From: Acidimicrobiales bacterium
Lineage (GTDB): Bacteria; Actinomycetota; Acidimicrobiia; Acidimicrobiales; Aldehydirespiratoraceae
Direction of reading: 5' to 3'
Length of the DNA stretch: 64,000 nucleotides
Assembly: GCA_041394245.1 (NCBI GenBank)
Contig: JAWKIR010000002.1
Coordinates: 868,001 to 932,000, forward strand
The notes under the pieces were generated by a model, which made no database searches, was not told where the DNA came from, and saw only the letters and a program-made list of their open reading frames with translations. Below, piece after piece: positions 48,144-57,788 of this stretch (positions within the stretch are counted from its first letter, which is position 1; every line of letters starts with the position of its first letter). The translations under genes were made by a program, and so were the position numbers.

Positions 48144-51100
48144 TCACTCCCCGACGATGCGCTGCGCGATCTCCTCGAGCACCGTCGATCCGGTGCCGTT
48201 CCCCCTGGCCAACGATTCGGCCAGGTCGGCGACGGCATCCGAGCGTGTCGCGGGGTGTCGGCTCAAGGAGACCCCGAGTCGCAGCGCCCACCCGTGTGCA
48301 CCACGAGCCTCCACCAGGGCGCGACCCGAGCGGTACACCTGTCGAGCGGCATCGAGGTCGCCGAGGTCGAGCAGTATCTCCACTTCGGCAGCAAAGAGCT
48401 CCTCCTCACAGAAGGCTCCGCCGTTGTCCGCCGCGTTCCGACGCAGATCTCGCAGCAGTGCGACGGCCCGCTCGTGCTCGCCCGCTCGTGCGCGGGATCG
48501 GGCCAGCTCGGCGTTGCCGAGATAGCGGACGGTGGGTCCCGATCGAGGGTTGTACTCCTCGACCGCCGCCTCCAGTTCCTGGCCGGGCCCTGGGGACTGG
48601 TCGCGTCGCACACGAGCGATCGCAGCGAACACCCGAGCGCTCCACTGCAGCCACGCCACTCCCTGTTCGTGACCGAGCCGCAACGCCGCGTCGGCGTCCT
48701 CGCGCGCCTCGTCGAGATTCTCGGCGAGCAGGTGCACCCACGCTCGGTACAACAGGCTGACTCCGACCCCCTGCGGATCGGCGACACCGTCGCCGAACCG
48801 AAAGGCCGCGCCTCGGTCGGCGACGGCGATGGCCCGGTCCGGTTCGCCGACAGCCCAAAGGGCCAACCCCTGCGCTGCGGTGCACAGGTACGCGGGGTTG
48901 GTCACGGCTGCGGGGAAGGGATGGTCGACCTTCTCCAGGGCCAGTAACCCATGCTCGGCCGCCTCGATCGTCTCGCGATAGCTGGCGGCCATCGCACAGC
49001 AACCGCTTTGGACACTGCGCGCCGAGAGTTCGAGATACGGGATCCCGAGCTTCTCCGCTCGGTCGACCATCGCCTGGGACGACGAGATCGACCGCGTCGA
49101 TTCACCGAGCGACATGTAGCGAGAGGCGATGTAGATCTGTGCGATCACACCACCGAGCGGATCGCCGACCCGATCGGCGACCTCCAGATAGCGATCCTGC
49201 ACCGGCACCGCCGAGGGGTCGGCGTACCCCGACTCCGTGTGAATCGCGTTGAGCTGGATTGCGAGTAGTTCCATCTCTCGCCGGTCGCGTTCGGCGCCGG
49301 CGGGGAGATCCTGCAACAGCTCGAGCGCCCGACGGGCGAGCGAACCGGCCTCGGTTTGTGCATAGCGCTCCGCATGTTGCTGCGCGGCGGCGAGGAACAG
49401 CCCCACCGCCTCGTCCACGTCGCCCGCCCGCTCGTGGTGATGGGCGAACACTGCGGGTTCCCGGCTGCGAAGGTCGGGGAACTCGGCAGCGATCGATGCC
49501 ATTGCCCGGCGGTGCAGCTCCTTGCGGCGCGACCGAAGCATCGACTCGTATGCCGCCCGTTCCATCAACGAGTGGGTGAACCGGAAACGAAGCCCGTAGG
49601 GGGAGTCGGACCGCTGCAGCACTCCCGCCGTCACGAGGGCGTCGAGTTGCTGTCGGAGCGCCGGGATCTCGGGTGCCATGCGCTCGATCACCCCCACGAC
49701 GAACTCGCGGCCGAGGACCGATGCCGTTTGGGCGACGTCTCGCGCGTCTCCCAGACGGTCGAGACGCGCCATCAACGAGTCCTGGAGCGTGATGGGAATG
49801 GCAGCGAACCCGGATGCGGTACGGGCTTCGGCCACCCCTCGGCCGAACTGCTCGATGTAGAGCGGAATGCCTTCGCTCGCCCTGACGATGGCGAGGAGCT
49901 CCTCTCTGTTGAGCGCGTCATCGCCGACCGCCGACGCGAGCAACTCGCTCGCGGTTGCTTCATCGAGCCGCGACAACAGCACCGAAGTCGCCCGCAACGG
50001 CCGGATCGACACCGGGAGCGCGGCCTGACGGCTGGAGAACAAGAACAGCGCCCCGGTCGACCGCGCCTCTTCCTGCGAGCGGATGCGTTCGAGGACCTCG
50101 CAGGTCGACGAGTCGGCCCAGTGCAGATCGTCGACGAGGACGAGAAGCGGGCGTCGCTCGATCGCAGAGGTCAACCAGGTGGCGACGATCTCGATGAGTC
50201 TGGTCCGCCGACCCTCGGCACTGATCTCGGGAAGGCTGAACGCATCGTCGGCCCCGAGGCCGAACATCGTCGCGAGGAACGGGACGACCTCTGCGGGGTC
50301 GAGGCCGCGTTCGCCACACTCCGCTGCCAGGGTTCGCCGCACCGCATCGTCGGGTTCGTCGATCGACAACTCGAGCTCCTGGCGGACCAGCCGGGTGATC
50401 GGTCCGAACGCCGTGTGCTGCTGGCTCTCCTCGCATTGGAGTTCGATCCGCGCTCGATCATCGACCTCGAGCCGTTGGGCGGCCGCGTGGATGAGCCGTG
50501 ACTTCCCGACCCCGGGCTCGCCCGAGACCACCACGACCTCGGCGGCGCCGCCCTTCACGGCCGCCCACTGCTCAGCGATCACGCCGAGCTCGACATCGCG
50601 GCCGACGAACGGGAGCACGTAGCGGCCAGACGCCTTCGGCCGGTCCGCCCGGAACACTTCGACCGGCTGGCTGATGCCCTTCAACTCGTGTGTGCCCAAG
50701 CTCGTCGACTCGAACTCGTCGGCGACGATCGATCGGACACCGGCGCTCATCACGACCTCGCCCGGTCGGGCCAACGACTGCAGCCGGGCGGCGATGTTGG
50801 GAGTGTCGCCGACGACGTCTGCTTCTTCCATCCGTTCGCCGTGGCCCATCTCGCCGACGAAGACCGTGCCCGCGTGGATCCCCACTCGGGCCGACAACGA
50901 GACCGGCGCAGCGCCGTCGGCGGCGACCTTGTCGGCGATGAGCTCGCTCACGCCGGCGGTGATCTCGAGGCTTGCCCGCACCGCCTGAGCGGCCGAGTCC
51001 TCCTCGGCTCGCGGATAGCCGAAGTAGATCAACACGCCGTCGCCCATGTAGCGGGCCACGTGTCCACCTCGCGCGGCGACGACCTCTCCGCAGTGCTGCT

Positions 51101-51434
51101 GGAACATCCGAAGGACGTCGCGCATGTCCTCGGGATCGAGACGATCGGCCATCCTCGTCGAATCGACGAGGTCTGCGAACAAGACGGTGAGATGGCGACG
51201 TTCGCCGCCGCCGACGCCCGACCTCTCGGCTGGAGCCTCCGGCGAGTCAGATCCGCTCGGCTTGGCCGCAAGGCCACACTCGGGACAGAACTTCGCCGCG
51301 GGTGGCAGGAGTGTCGCGCATCGCGCGCATGCTGCGTCGAGCGGAGCGCCGCACTCCATGCAGAAGCGGGCACCTTCCGGCGACGCCGCACCACACGCGG
51401 CGCACCCACCCGAAACGGGCGAATCCCGAGTCAT
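48144..51434 (-). CDS. Zinc-ribbon / class III nucleotide cyclase / AAA-ATPase / TPR regulator, copy A
   Basis: This 1096-residue protein has a double zinc ribbon (C11, C14, C25, C28, C36, C39, C50, C53) and a class III cyclase domain (about 80-262). The cyclase has metal Asp residues D88 (FADLVDST) and D132 (YMGDGVLIYFG) and transition-state residues N213 and R217. An AAA/STAND-type ATPase follows (Walker A GEPGVGKS, K311; Walker B LVLVDDLHWAD, D435/D436), then a long TPR-like helical C-terminus. No LuxR HTH is seen at the end. It should make cAMP or cGMP under control of the ATPase/TPR part. It starts 3 nt after the FAD-oxidase gene. A weak promoter cannot be excluded. Confidence 0.88.
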   Translation of the reverse strand: MTRDSPVSGGCAACGAASPEGARFCMECGAPLDAACARCATLLPPAAKFCPECGLAAKPSGSDSPEAPAERSGVGGGERRHLTVLFADLVDSTRMADRLDPEDMRDVLRMFQQHCGEVVAARGGHVARYMGDGVLIYFGYPRAEEDSAAQAVRASLEITAGVSELIADKVAADGAAPVSLSARVGIHAGTVFVGEMGHGERMEEADVVGDTPNIAARLQSLARPGEVVMSAGVRSIVADEFESTSLGTHELKGISQPVEVFRADRPKASGRYVLPFVGRDVELGVIAEQWAAVKGGAAEVVVVSGEPGVGKSRLIHAAAQRLEVDDRARIELQCEESQQHTAFGPITRLVRQELELSIDEPDDAVRRTLAAECGERGLDPAEVVPFLATMFGLGADDAFSLPEISAEGRRTRLIEIVATWLTSAIERRPLLVLVDDLHWADSSTCEVLERIRSQEEARSTGALFLFSSRQAALPVSIRPLRATSVLLSRLDEATASELLASAVGDDALNREELLAIVRASEGIPLYIEQFGRGVAEARTASGFAAIPITLQDSLMARLDRLGDARDVAQTASVLGREFVVGVIERMAPEIPALRQQLDALVTAGVLQRSDSPYGLRFRFTHSLMERAAYESMLRSRRKELHRRAMASIAAEFPDLRSREPAVFAHHHERAGDVDEAVGLFLAAAQQHAERYAQTEAGSLARRALELLQDLPAGAERDRREMELLAIQLNAIHTESGYADPSAVPVQDRYLEVADRVGDPLGGVIAQIYIASRYMSLGESTRSISSSQAMVDRAEKLGIPYLELSARSVQSGCCAMAASYRETIEAAEHGLLALEKVDHPFPAAVTNPAYLCTAAQGLALWAVGEPDRAIAVADRGAAFRFGDGVADPQGVGVSLLYRAWVHLLAENLDEAREDADAALRLGHEQGVAWLQWSARVFAAIARVRRDQSPGPGQELEAAVEEYNPRSGPTVRYLGNAELARSRARAGEHERAVALLRDLRRNAADNGGAFCEEELFAAEVEILLDLGDLDAARQVYRSGRALVEARGAHGWALRLGVSLSRHPATRSDAVADLAESLARGNGTGSTVLEEIAQRIVGE

Positions 51435-51437
51435 CGC

Positions 51438-52874
51438 TCAGCTCGATTCGCCGAAGAGCATCCGAGTGAAGTCGTTGAGGAAGATGCCGTTGGGGTCGCA
51501 CTGACGTCGGATCTCGTTGAACTGCTCCAGACGGTCCCCGTACCAGTGCTGCCAGACCGTCGGGTCGGTGAGCGGATTCCCCCACATCTTTCCCCAGTGA
51601 GGGCGTCCGCCGAGCTGGCGGAGCTTCAGGCCGAGCGCTTCGAAGAACGGTGCGTAGTGCGTGTTCGCTGCGCCCGTCGTCACCTCGAAATAGCAGGTGT
51701 GCTCATTGGTGTCGGGGGCCGTGGACAGGTAGGCCGACGACCCACCGAGGAAGCGACAGTTGAGCATCAAGCTCTGAGGGAACGTCGCGTCGGACGGATA
51801 GTCGAGCGGATCGATGCTGTTGCAGTTGCCGTACTTCGGCTTCGCGCTGTCGCACACGAGCGTGCGCGCGTAGCGCCACGCCGCTTGCACCGCGGAGAAG
51901 TCGCCGTCGGTGATCGGCAGCGCGTAGCAGAGGTCCCAGACCTTCGGATAGTCCATCTGCCAATGGAAGACCTCGGCCGAGGGCGCGATGGTCTCGTTGC
52001 CGTTGGTGGTGACGGTGTCCATGATCAGTCGGAGAAACGCAGGCGTCAGGCGCGGGTGCTCGGCGACGAAGTCGAGCCCGGCACTCCCGAACTCCTTCTG
52101 GGCCACGTCGTAGGGAATGCCGTGCACCGTTCCCTTGTTCGGCGTGTCCCAGGGAACCCTGTTCCACACCTTCAGCCATGCCTTCGGGTTGAACGGGAAC
52201 CACGACATCTCGACGTACGGGTTCGCTGCGTCCGTGACGATGGACGGCATCTGATCGATCAGATCGTCGGTCTCCAGGATCGTGTCGACGGACCGCAGTT
52301 TGAAGCGGTCTTCGGCCCGGAAGGTTGCGTTGGTGACGATGCCGAGCGAGCCGAGGTGCACACTCGCCGCGTTCCACCCCGCGGGAGACACGTCACGGTC
52401 GTAGGTCCTGACGTGGCCGGTCCCCGTCACGATCTCGATCGACTGGAGCTGATCGCTCAGGGTGCCGAGATTCCACCCCTGACCGTTCGCGCCGACCGCC
52501 GTGGCTCCGCCGACCGAGATCCACGGAATCAGGGTGGTGGTCGCGAGGCTGAGACCCTGCTCGTTGGCCTGGTTCGACAGCTGCCACGTCGTCGCTCCCG
52601 GTCCGGCGCCTATGAGGTTCGTGCCGGGACGCCTCGTCACATCGGCCATGGCAGCGGTCTGCACGATGTGTTCGTTGTCGTTCGTCACGATCGGGCTGTA
52701 CGAGAACGAGCCGCTCTCGAGTGCACCCGGGTGCGAGCCGCCGTTCGCGGCGCGTATCGTGCCACCCTGCGCCGTGATCTGCGCCACGAGATCGACCACC
52801 TCTTCCGTGGACGCCACATCGTGGATCGTTGCCTGGCAATGCTCGTTGCCCGCCCAGTTCTGCCAGTTCCCCAT
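51438..52874 (-). CDS. FAD-linked oxidase (VAO/ALO, sugar-lactone-oxidase-like)
   Basis: The ATG at 52874 has GGGGG about 7 nt upstream and gives 478 residues. An FAD_binding_4 domain (about 15-180) shows RAANGGSHPG with His48 at or near the covalent-FAD position, and GGATAVGANGQGWNLGTLSDQ. The C-terminal ALO-type end has GGRPHWGKMWG, where HWGK is the active-site motif of aldonolactone oxidases, and DPNGIFLNDFTRMLFG. It should oxidise a sugar lactone or alditol with O2. It sits between the two giant cyclase-ATPase genes on the same strand, 112 nt from the upstream one and 3 nt from the downstream one. Confidence 0.85.
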   Translation of the reverse strand: MGNWQNWAGNEHCQATIHDVASTEEVVDLVAQITAQGGTIRAANGGSHPGALESGSFSYSPIVTNDNEHIVQTAAMADVTRRPGTNLIGAGPGATTWQLSNQANEQGLSLATTTLIPWISVGGATAVGANGQGWNLGTLSDQLQSIEIVTGTGHVRTYDRDVSPAGWNAASVHLGSLGIVTNATFRAEDRFKLRSVDTILETDDLIDQMPSIVTDAANPYVEMSWFPFNPKAWLKVWNRVPWDTPNKGTVHGIPYDVAQKEFGSAGLDFVAEHPRLTPAFLRLIMDTVTTNGNETIAPSAEVFHWQMDYPKVWDLCYALPITDGDFSAVQAAWRYARTLVCDSAKPKYGNCNSIDPLDYPSDATFPQSLMLNCRFLGGSSAYLSTAPDTNEHTCYFEVTTGAANTHYAPFFEALGLKLRQLGGRPHWGKMWGNPLTDPTVWQHWYGDRLEQFNEIRRQCDPNGIFLNDFTRMLFGESS

Positions 52875-52986
52875 GTGCAACCCCCTGCGATGAGCGGAGA
52901 CCAAGCTCCCGAGACGCGCGGCACGCCGCCGAGAGCCTCTCAGACGGGACCACGCGCGTCGAGCGCGCCCGTGTCCTTGATCGGGA

Positions 52987-55900
52987 TCACAGCAGCAACG
53001 CAGCGCGACGCTCGAGACCCGTGGTTCCCGAGCCGCAGACGAGGTGAAGCGATGCGGCCACCGTCGGCTTGGCATCGTCGGCGAGCTCCGGGAATTCCGC
53101 AGCCGCCACCGCCAGCCGGAGCGACCAGGCCGGCGCCGAACGCGCCGCCGCGAGCTCCTGGCCCTCTCGGTGAAGCGCCGATGCCTTCTCGAATGCACCC
53201 TCAGAGGCATGGATGATGAGCTGCGATCGAATCAACTCCTCTTCGCAGAACGCCCCGCCGAGTCGCGCCGCATCGGCCCGAAGGAGTTCGAGCTGGGCGA
53301 GCGCTGCCCCAACCTCGCCGCGCCGATACATGCCCAGCGCCAATTCGGCATACCCGTGGTACCGGACCGATGGTCCGCTCGTCTCGTTGTACTGACCGAC
53401 CACGTCGGCGAGTCGAGCATCTGCTTCGGCTGATGGCTCGAGCGCGCAGACGGCGATTGCACCGTAGACCTCGGCGCTCCACACCAACCACGCAATGCTC
53501 TGCTCCCGGCCGATCCGGAGCGCATCCTCGGCATCTCGTCGAGCGAGGGCATGGTCGTCATTGAGCAGGTGTACCCAGGCTCGGTAGACGAGCCCGACAC
53601 CCAGGCCCTGGGGATCCGGCGCACTCGCGCCGAATCGAGCATCGACGCCCTCGTCAGCCGTGCGAATCGCCTCGTCGATCTCGCCCATCGCCCAATGGGC
53701 GAGCGACATCGAAGACCAACACAGACGAGCCGGGTTGACCACCCCCGCGGGAAACGGATGATCGACCAGCGAGAGAGCCTCGAGGCCTCGGACTCCCGCT
53801 TCGATCGTGGCCGGATAGTCAGCCGTCATCGCCAGGCACCCGGCCTGCACGCTGCGAGCCGCGAGTCGGAAATACGGGATTCCGAGCTCGTCCGCGCCCG
53901 CGATCATCGCCGCACAGGTCTGTCGCGACGGCTCGGCCTCACCCGTCGCCACGTACCGAGACGCGATGTAGATCAGGGCCACCGTTTCCGACATCTGGTC
54001 GCCGAGCCGGCGAGCAACGGCAAGGTACCGATCCTGCGCGGCGACGCCTTCGGGGTTGGCGTAACCGTGTACGGCGTTCACGGCCGCGACCTGTAGCGAG
54101 AGCAGGTTCAGTTCGGTCCGATCGCGCCCGTCACCTACCTCGAGCATCGCCAGGAGGTCCAACGCGCGACCGACAAGGGCGGCGGACTCCCCCATCGCGT
54201 GGCGGCTCGCGGCCCGGCGGGCTGCCTTTTCGTACATTGCGATCGCCGCTTCGTGGTCGCCGGCCTGCTCATGATGGCGGGCGACGACTTCCGGCTCCTG
54301 TTCCACCAGATCCGGTCGCAGGGCTTCGAGCGCCGCCACCGCCCGTCGGTGCAACCGAACCCGGGCGTCGCGGAGTTGCGACTCGTAGGCGGCCTGCTCC
54401 ATGAGCGAATGAGAGAACCGGAACCGAGTTCCCGACGGGGTGTCGAGCCGCTCCAACAGTCCAGCGGTCACGAGACTGTCGAGCCCGACGTCGACCGCTC
54501 GGAGTTCGGGCGCCATGTGCCGAAGCACCTCGGGGTCGAACTCGCGGCCGAGGGCCGACGCAGCTTGCGCGACCGATCGCGCCTCACCGAGTCGATCGAG
54601 TCGGGCAAGCAACGAGTCCTGCAACGTGATCGGGATTGCCGCTCGGCCGGTGGCCGATCGAGTGTCGGCGACACCACGGGCGAACTGTTCGATGAACAGA
54701 GGAATTCCCTCGCTCGCCCGAACGATCGCAGCGATCTCCTCGCCGTTCAGTTGCTCGACTCCGGGCAGGCCCAGAAGCAACTCGGTCGAAACTCCACGAT
54801 CGAGACGCGAGAGCGGCAATGTCGTCAACCGCGGTGGCTGCATCGACACGGGCAACGAGGGTTCACGACTGGTCAGCAAGAGCAGTGCCCCGCGCGGGGC
54901 CAGCACCACCCGAAGCCGATCGAGCACCTCAGCCGTCGACGTGTCGCACCAGTGGAGGTCATCGACCACAACTGCGATCGGTGTCTCGTCAGGCATCTCG
55001 TCCTGACCGGGACCACTCGTCGCCAGCCAGTTCGCGGCGGCCTCGATCATCCGTACCCGCCGGGCTTCGAGACTGACATCGGGCACGGGATACCGATCGG
55101 GAGCGACGCCGGCCATCAAACAGAGCCACGGGGCCGTGTCGTCGGCCGCGAGACCACGAGCGACACAGCTCGCTGCGATCTCCGCCTCGGCCAGACCGTC
55201 CGGCGCGTCGGACGCAATGCCGAGCTCTTCTCTCAGCACGCGCACGATCGGCGCGAAGGCAGTGTGCTCGCGGTTCTCCTCACCGCGCAGGTGCACGACC
55301 TCGGCGCGGGGTCCGCTTCGTTCGAGCGCGGTGCGGATGAGGCCCGACTTGCCGACACCGGGCTCGCCGGCGACGAGGACCACATTCACCTCACCGGCGA
55401 CCGCGGCGGTCCAGGCGCGATCGATCACATGCAGCTCTGCATCGCGACCGACGAGGCGCGTGACTGGGGGCGCCTCGTCCACTGCCCGAACAACTCGAAA
55501 GACCGACACCGGTTCGGCGATGCCCTTGAGCTCGAACTCACCCAGGCTCTCGGCTTCGAAGCCGGCACCGACAATGCTCTTCACGGTGCTGCTCACCATC
55601 AACTCACCTGGTCGTGCCAACGCCTGGAGCCGGGCGGCGATGTTCGGAGTGTCGCCGACGACGTCGTCGATCTCGCGCCGTTCACCGTGACCCATCTCGC
55701 CGATGAACACGGTGCCGGCATGCACTCCGGCGCGGACCCGGAGCTCCGTCACGACAACGCTCGGGCGCGACCCGACCCTCGGCGATGGGTCGACGATCTC
55801 CAGCCCGGCTGCCAAGGCCCGAGCTGCGCTGTCCGGATGGGCGTGAGGAAAGCCGAAGTAGATCAGCACGCTGTCACCCATGTAGCGAGCGATGTGCCCG

Positions 55901-56265
55901 CCACGGCGTTCGACCGCTTCGGTGCAGCGTTGCTGAAACGCTCGCACCACATCGCGCATGTCCTCAGGGTCGAGTCGATCGGCCAGCATCGCGGCATCGG
56001 CGAGCTCGGCGAACATCACGGTGAGATGGCGGCGCTCTCCCGTCGGCGCCGGCGCGAGCGACGCCGTCGTCCCCTGGCCGCACTGAGGACAGAACTTCGC
56101 ACCCCCAGGCAGGTCGGCACCGCAACCTTCACAGCGTGGAGCCACCGGTCGACCGCATTCGACGCAGAACTTCGCCATCGCGACGAGACCCGCACCACAG
56201 TCGCATCGCGTGGGTTCGGCTGGTGTCGCTTCGCCGCTCACAGGACCCGGGCCATTCGTGCACAT
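52987..56265 (-). CDS. Zinc-ribbon / degenerate class III cyclase / AAA-ATPase / TPR regulator, copy B
   Basis: At 1092 residues it has the same layout as copy A: Cys pairs at 21/23, 34/37, 45/48 and 59/62, a cyclase domain (about 78-262), Walker A GEPGVGKS, Walker B VVVDDLHWCD and a TPR-like C-terminus. In the cyclase, the first metal-binding Asp is replaced by Glu87 (FAELADAA for FADLVDST), while D131 and the PNIAARL residues stay. Activity may be lost or altered. It is the first gene of the three-gene set and divergent from the amidase; a GGGGGAG stretch abuts the ATG, so a GTG at residue 9 is an alternative start. Confidence 0.87.
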   Translation of the reverse strand: MCTNGPGPVSGEATPAEPTRCDCGAGLVAMAKFCVECGRPVAPRCEGCGADLPGGAKFCPQCGQGTTASLAPAPTGERRHLTVMFAELADAAMLADRLDPEDMRDVVRAFQQRCTEAVERRGGHIARYMGDSVLIYFGFPHAHPDSAARALAAGLEIVDPSPRVGSRPSVVVTELRVRAGVHAGTVFIGEMGHGERREIDDVVGDTPNIAARLQALARPGELMVSSTVKSIVGAGFEAESLGEFELKGIAEPVSVFRVVRAVDEAPPVTRLVGRDAELHVIDRAWTAAVAGEVNVVLVAGEPGVGKSGLIRTALERSGPRAEVVHLRGEENREHTAFAPIVRVLREELGIASDAPDGLAEAEIAASCVARGLAADDTAPWLCLMAGVAPDRYPVPDVSLEARRVRMIEAAANWLATSGPGQDEMPDETPIAVVVDDLHWCDTSTAEVLDRLRVVLAPRGALLLLTSREPSLPVSMQPPRLTTLPLSRLDRGVSTELLLGLPGVEQLNGEEIAAIVRASEGIPLFIEQFARGVADTRSATGRAAIPITLQDSLLARLDRLGEARSVAQAASALGREFDPEVLRHMAPELRAVDVGLDSLVTAGLLERLDTPSGTRFRFSHSLMEQAAYESQLRDARVRLHRRAVAALEALRPDLVEQEPEVVARHHEQAGDHEAAIAMYEKAARRAASRHAMGESAALVGRALDLLAMLEVGDGRDRTELNLLSLQVAAVNAVHGYANPEGVAAQDRYLAVARRLGDQMSETVALIYIASRYVATGEAEPSRQTCAAMIAGADELGIPYFRLAARSVQAGCLAMTADYPATIEAGVRGLEALSLVDHPFPAGVVNPARLCWSSMSLAHWAMGEIDEAIRTADEGVDARFGASAPDPQGLGVGLVYRAWVHLLNDDHALARRDAEDALRIGREQSIAWLVWSAEVYGAIAVCALEPSAEADARLADVVGQYNETSGPSVRYHGYAELALGMYRRGEVGAALAQLELLRADAARLGGAFCEEELIRSQLIIHASEGAFEKASALHREGQELAAARSAPAWSLRLAVAAAEFPELADDAKPTVAASLHLVCGSGTTGLERRAALLL

Positions 56266-56341
56266 CTCCCCCGCCGCGACTGACGGGGAAGACTAGCTCC
56301 ACACCACTCTGGTCGCATTCCGCATGGCTTCCGACGTCAGA

Positions 56342-56347
56342 TAGGTT
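56342..56347 (+). promoter_or_regulatory. TAGGTT -10 box, leaderless amidase start
   Basis: TAGGTT ends 6 nt before the ATG at 56354. Confidence 0.55.
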
Positions 56348-56353
56348 CACCCG

Positions 56354-57787
56354 ATGAGCGAACTCGCCCGTCATGATGCCGTCGGTCTCGCGGAGATGAT
56401 CCGCAGCGGCGAGCTGTCGCCCGTCGAGTTGATCGACGACACGATCGACCGCATCGAGACACTGAATCCCCAGGTCAACGCGGTCATCCATCCCGCCTTC
56501 GACAAGGCTCGGGCGGCTGCGTCCGGCGATCTTCCCGACGGTCCGTTCCGCGGCGTCCCCATGCTCATGAAGGACCTGTGGCCGGCCGAGAAGGGGGAAC
56601 CGTTCCACCAGGGCGTCCAGGGCCTGAAGAACGCCGGCCACCGGGCCGATGTCGACGCCAACATCGTGACGGCCTACAAGCGGGCCGGCTTCGTGATGAG
56701 TGGGCGGACCAACACCCCCGAGATGGGGCTGGCGGCCACGACCGAGCCGATCGCGTACGGGCCGACGCGCAATCCGTGGGACCTCGAACGGGGTTCTGGC
56801 GGGTCCTCGGGCGGCGCCGCCGCGGCCGTGGCCGCGGGCATGCTCCCGGCCGCCAACGCCAGCGACGGTGGCGGTTCGATCCGCATCCCGGCGGCCATGT
56901 GCGGCCTGGTCGGGCTCAAGCCGAGCCGGGGACGGATCTCGATGGGCCCCCAGCGCGACGAGTGGGGAAACTCGGTCCAACACGTGGTGTGCCACACGGT
57001 GCGCGACAGCGCCGCGATCCTCGACGCGACGGTGGCCCCGTTTCCCGGCGACGGGGTGATCGCCCCGATGCCGGAGAAGCCGTTCATCGACTATGTCTCG
57101 CTCGATCCCCGGCCACTGCGCATCGGCGTGCTCGACCGATCGATCCGCGACGGCATCCCCATCGATCCCGAGGTGGCTGCGGCGGTGCGCGATGTCGCTG
57201 ACCAGCTGGAACGCCTCGGACACGAGGTGATCGAGAGCACTCCCCCGGCCCTCGACGACCAGGCCCTTATCGCCTCGTACGGCGCCCAATGGACGGCCGA
57301 CGTCGCCGCCGCCCTCGACATGTTCGCCGAGTGGATCGGCCGCGATCTCACCGCGGACGATGTCGAGCCCATGACGTGGGCCCTTGCGACGAGGGGGCGA
57401 GCGATGGGAGCTGTCGAGTCCGCCAGAGCGGCCGGTCACGCCATGGTGTTCCGCCACCGGATGGCCGACTGGTGGGCGACGACCGCCGACGTCCTGCTGG
57501 CACCGACGTGCCTCCGGCCCGCTCCCCTGATCGGAGAGTCCTCGGGGACCGCTGACAACCCGTTCGCCAACATCCACGTGACGCTCGCGTATTCGACGCT
57601 CACCGCGCCGTTCAACAGCACCGGCCAGCCGGCGATCTCACTGCCGCTGGCTCGGTCGTCGTCGGGGCTGCCGATCGGGATCCAGTTCGTCGGCGCCTAC
57701 GGCCGCGAGGATCTGCTCCTCCAACTGGCCGGTCAACTCGAACGGGCGACGCCCTGGGCCCACAACCGGGCACCGATGCACCCGTGA
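56354..57787 (+). CDS. Amidase-signature family hydrolase
   Basis: This 477-residue enzyme has the amidase-signature triad: Lys73 (LMKDLW), cis-Ser151 (GSGGSSGGAAAA) and nucleophile Ser175 (SDGGGSIRIPA), plus the NPWDLERG approach segment. It hydrolyses carboxamides or aryl-acyl amides. There are no gatCB partners nearby and the sequence is shorter at the C-terminus than indoleacetamide hydrolases, so GatA is unlikely. The leaderless -10 box sets the start. It is convergent with the GroES-like gene (1-nt gap). Confidence 0.9.
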   Translation: MSELARHDAVGLAEMIRSGELSPVELIDDTIDRIETLNPQVNAVIHPAFDKARAAASGDLPDGPFRGVPMLMKDLWPAEKGEPFHQGVQGLKNAGHRADVDANIVTAYKRAGFVMSGRTNTPEMGLAATTEPIAYGPTRNPWDLERGSGGSSGGAAAAVAAGMLPAANASDGGGSIRIPAAMCGLVGLKPSRGRISMGPQRDEWGNSVQHVVCHTVRDSAAILDATVAPFPGDGVIAPMPEKPFIDYVSLDPRPLRIGVLDRSIRDGIPIDPEVAAAVRDVADQLERLGHEVIESTPPALDDQALIASYGAQWTADVAAALDMFAEWIGRDLTADDVEPMTWALATRGRAMGAVESARAAGHAMVFRHRMADWWATTADVLLAPTCLRPAPLIGESSGTADNPFANIHVTLAYSTLTAPFNSTGQPAISLPLARSSSGLPIGIQFVGAYGREDLLLQLAGQLERATPWAHNRAPMHP

Positions 57788-57788
57788 C

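Noticed and set aside
48144..51434. LuxR-type HTH at the C-terminus of the cyclase-ATPase proteins
   Set aside because: Similar STAND proteins often end in a LuxR HTH, but the last 60 residues of both copies look like TPR-type helices with no DNA-binding motif.
50688..53216. 842-codon open frame on the plus strand
   Set aside because: Antisense to the cyclase-ATPase copy A and the FAD oxidase, both of which show complete motif sets; composition is typical of a shadow frame.
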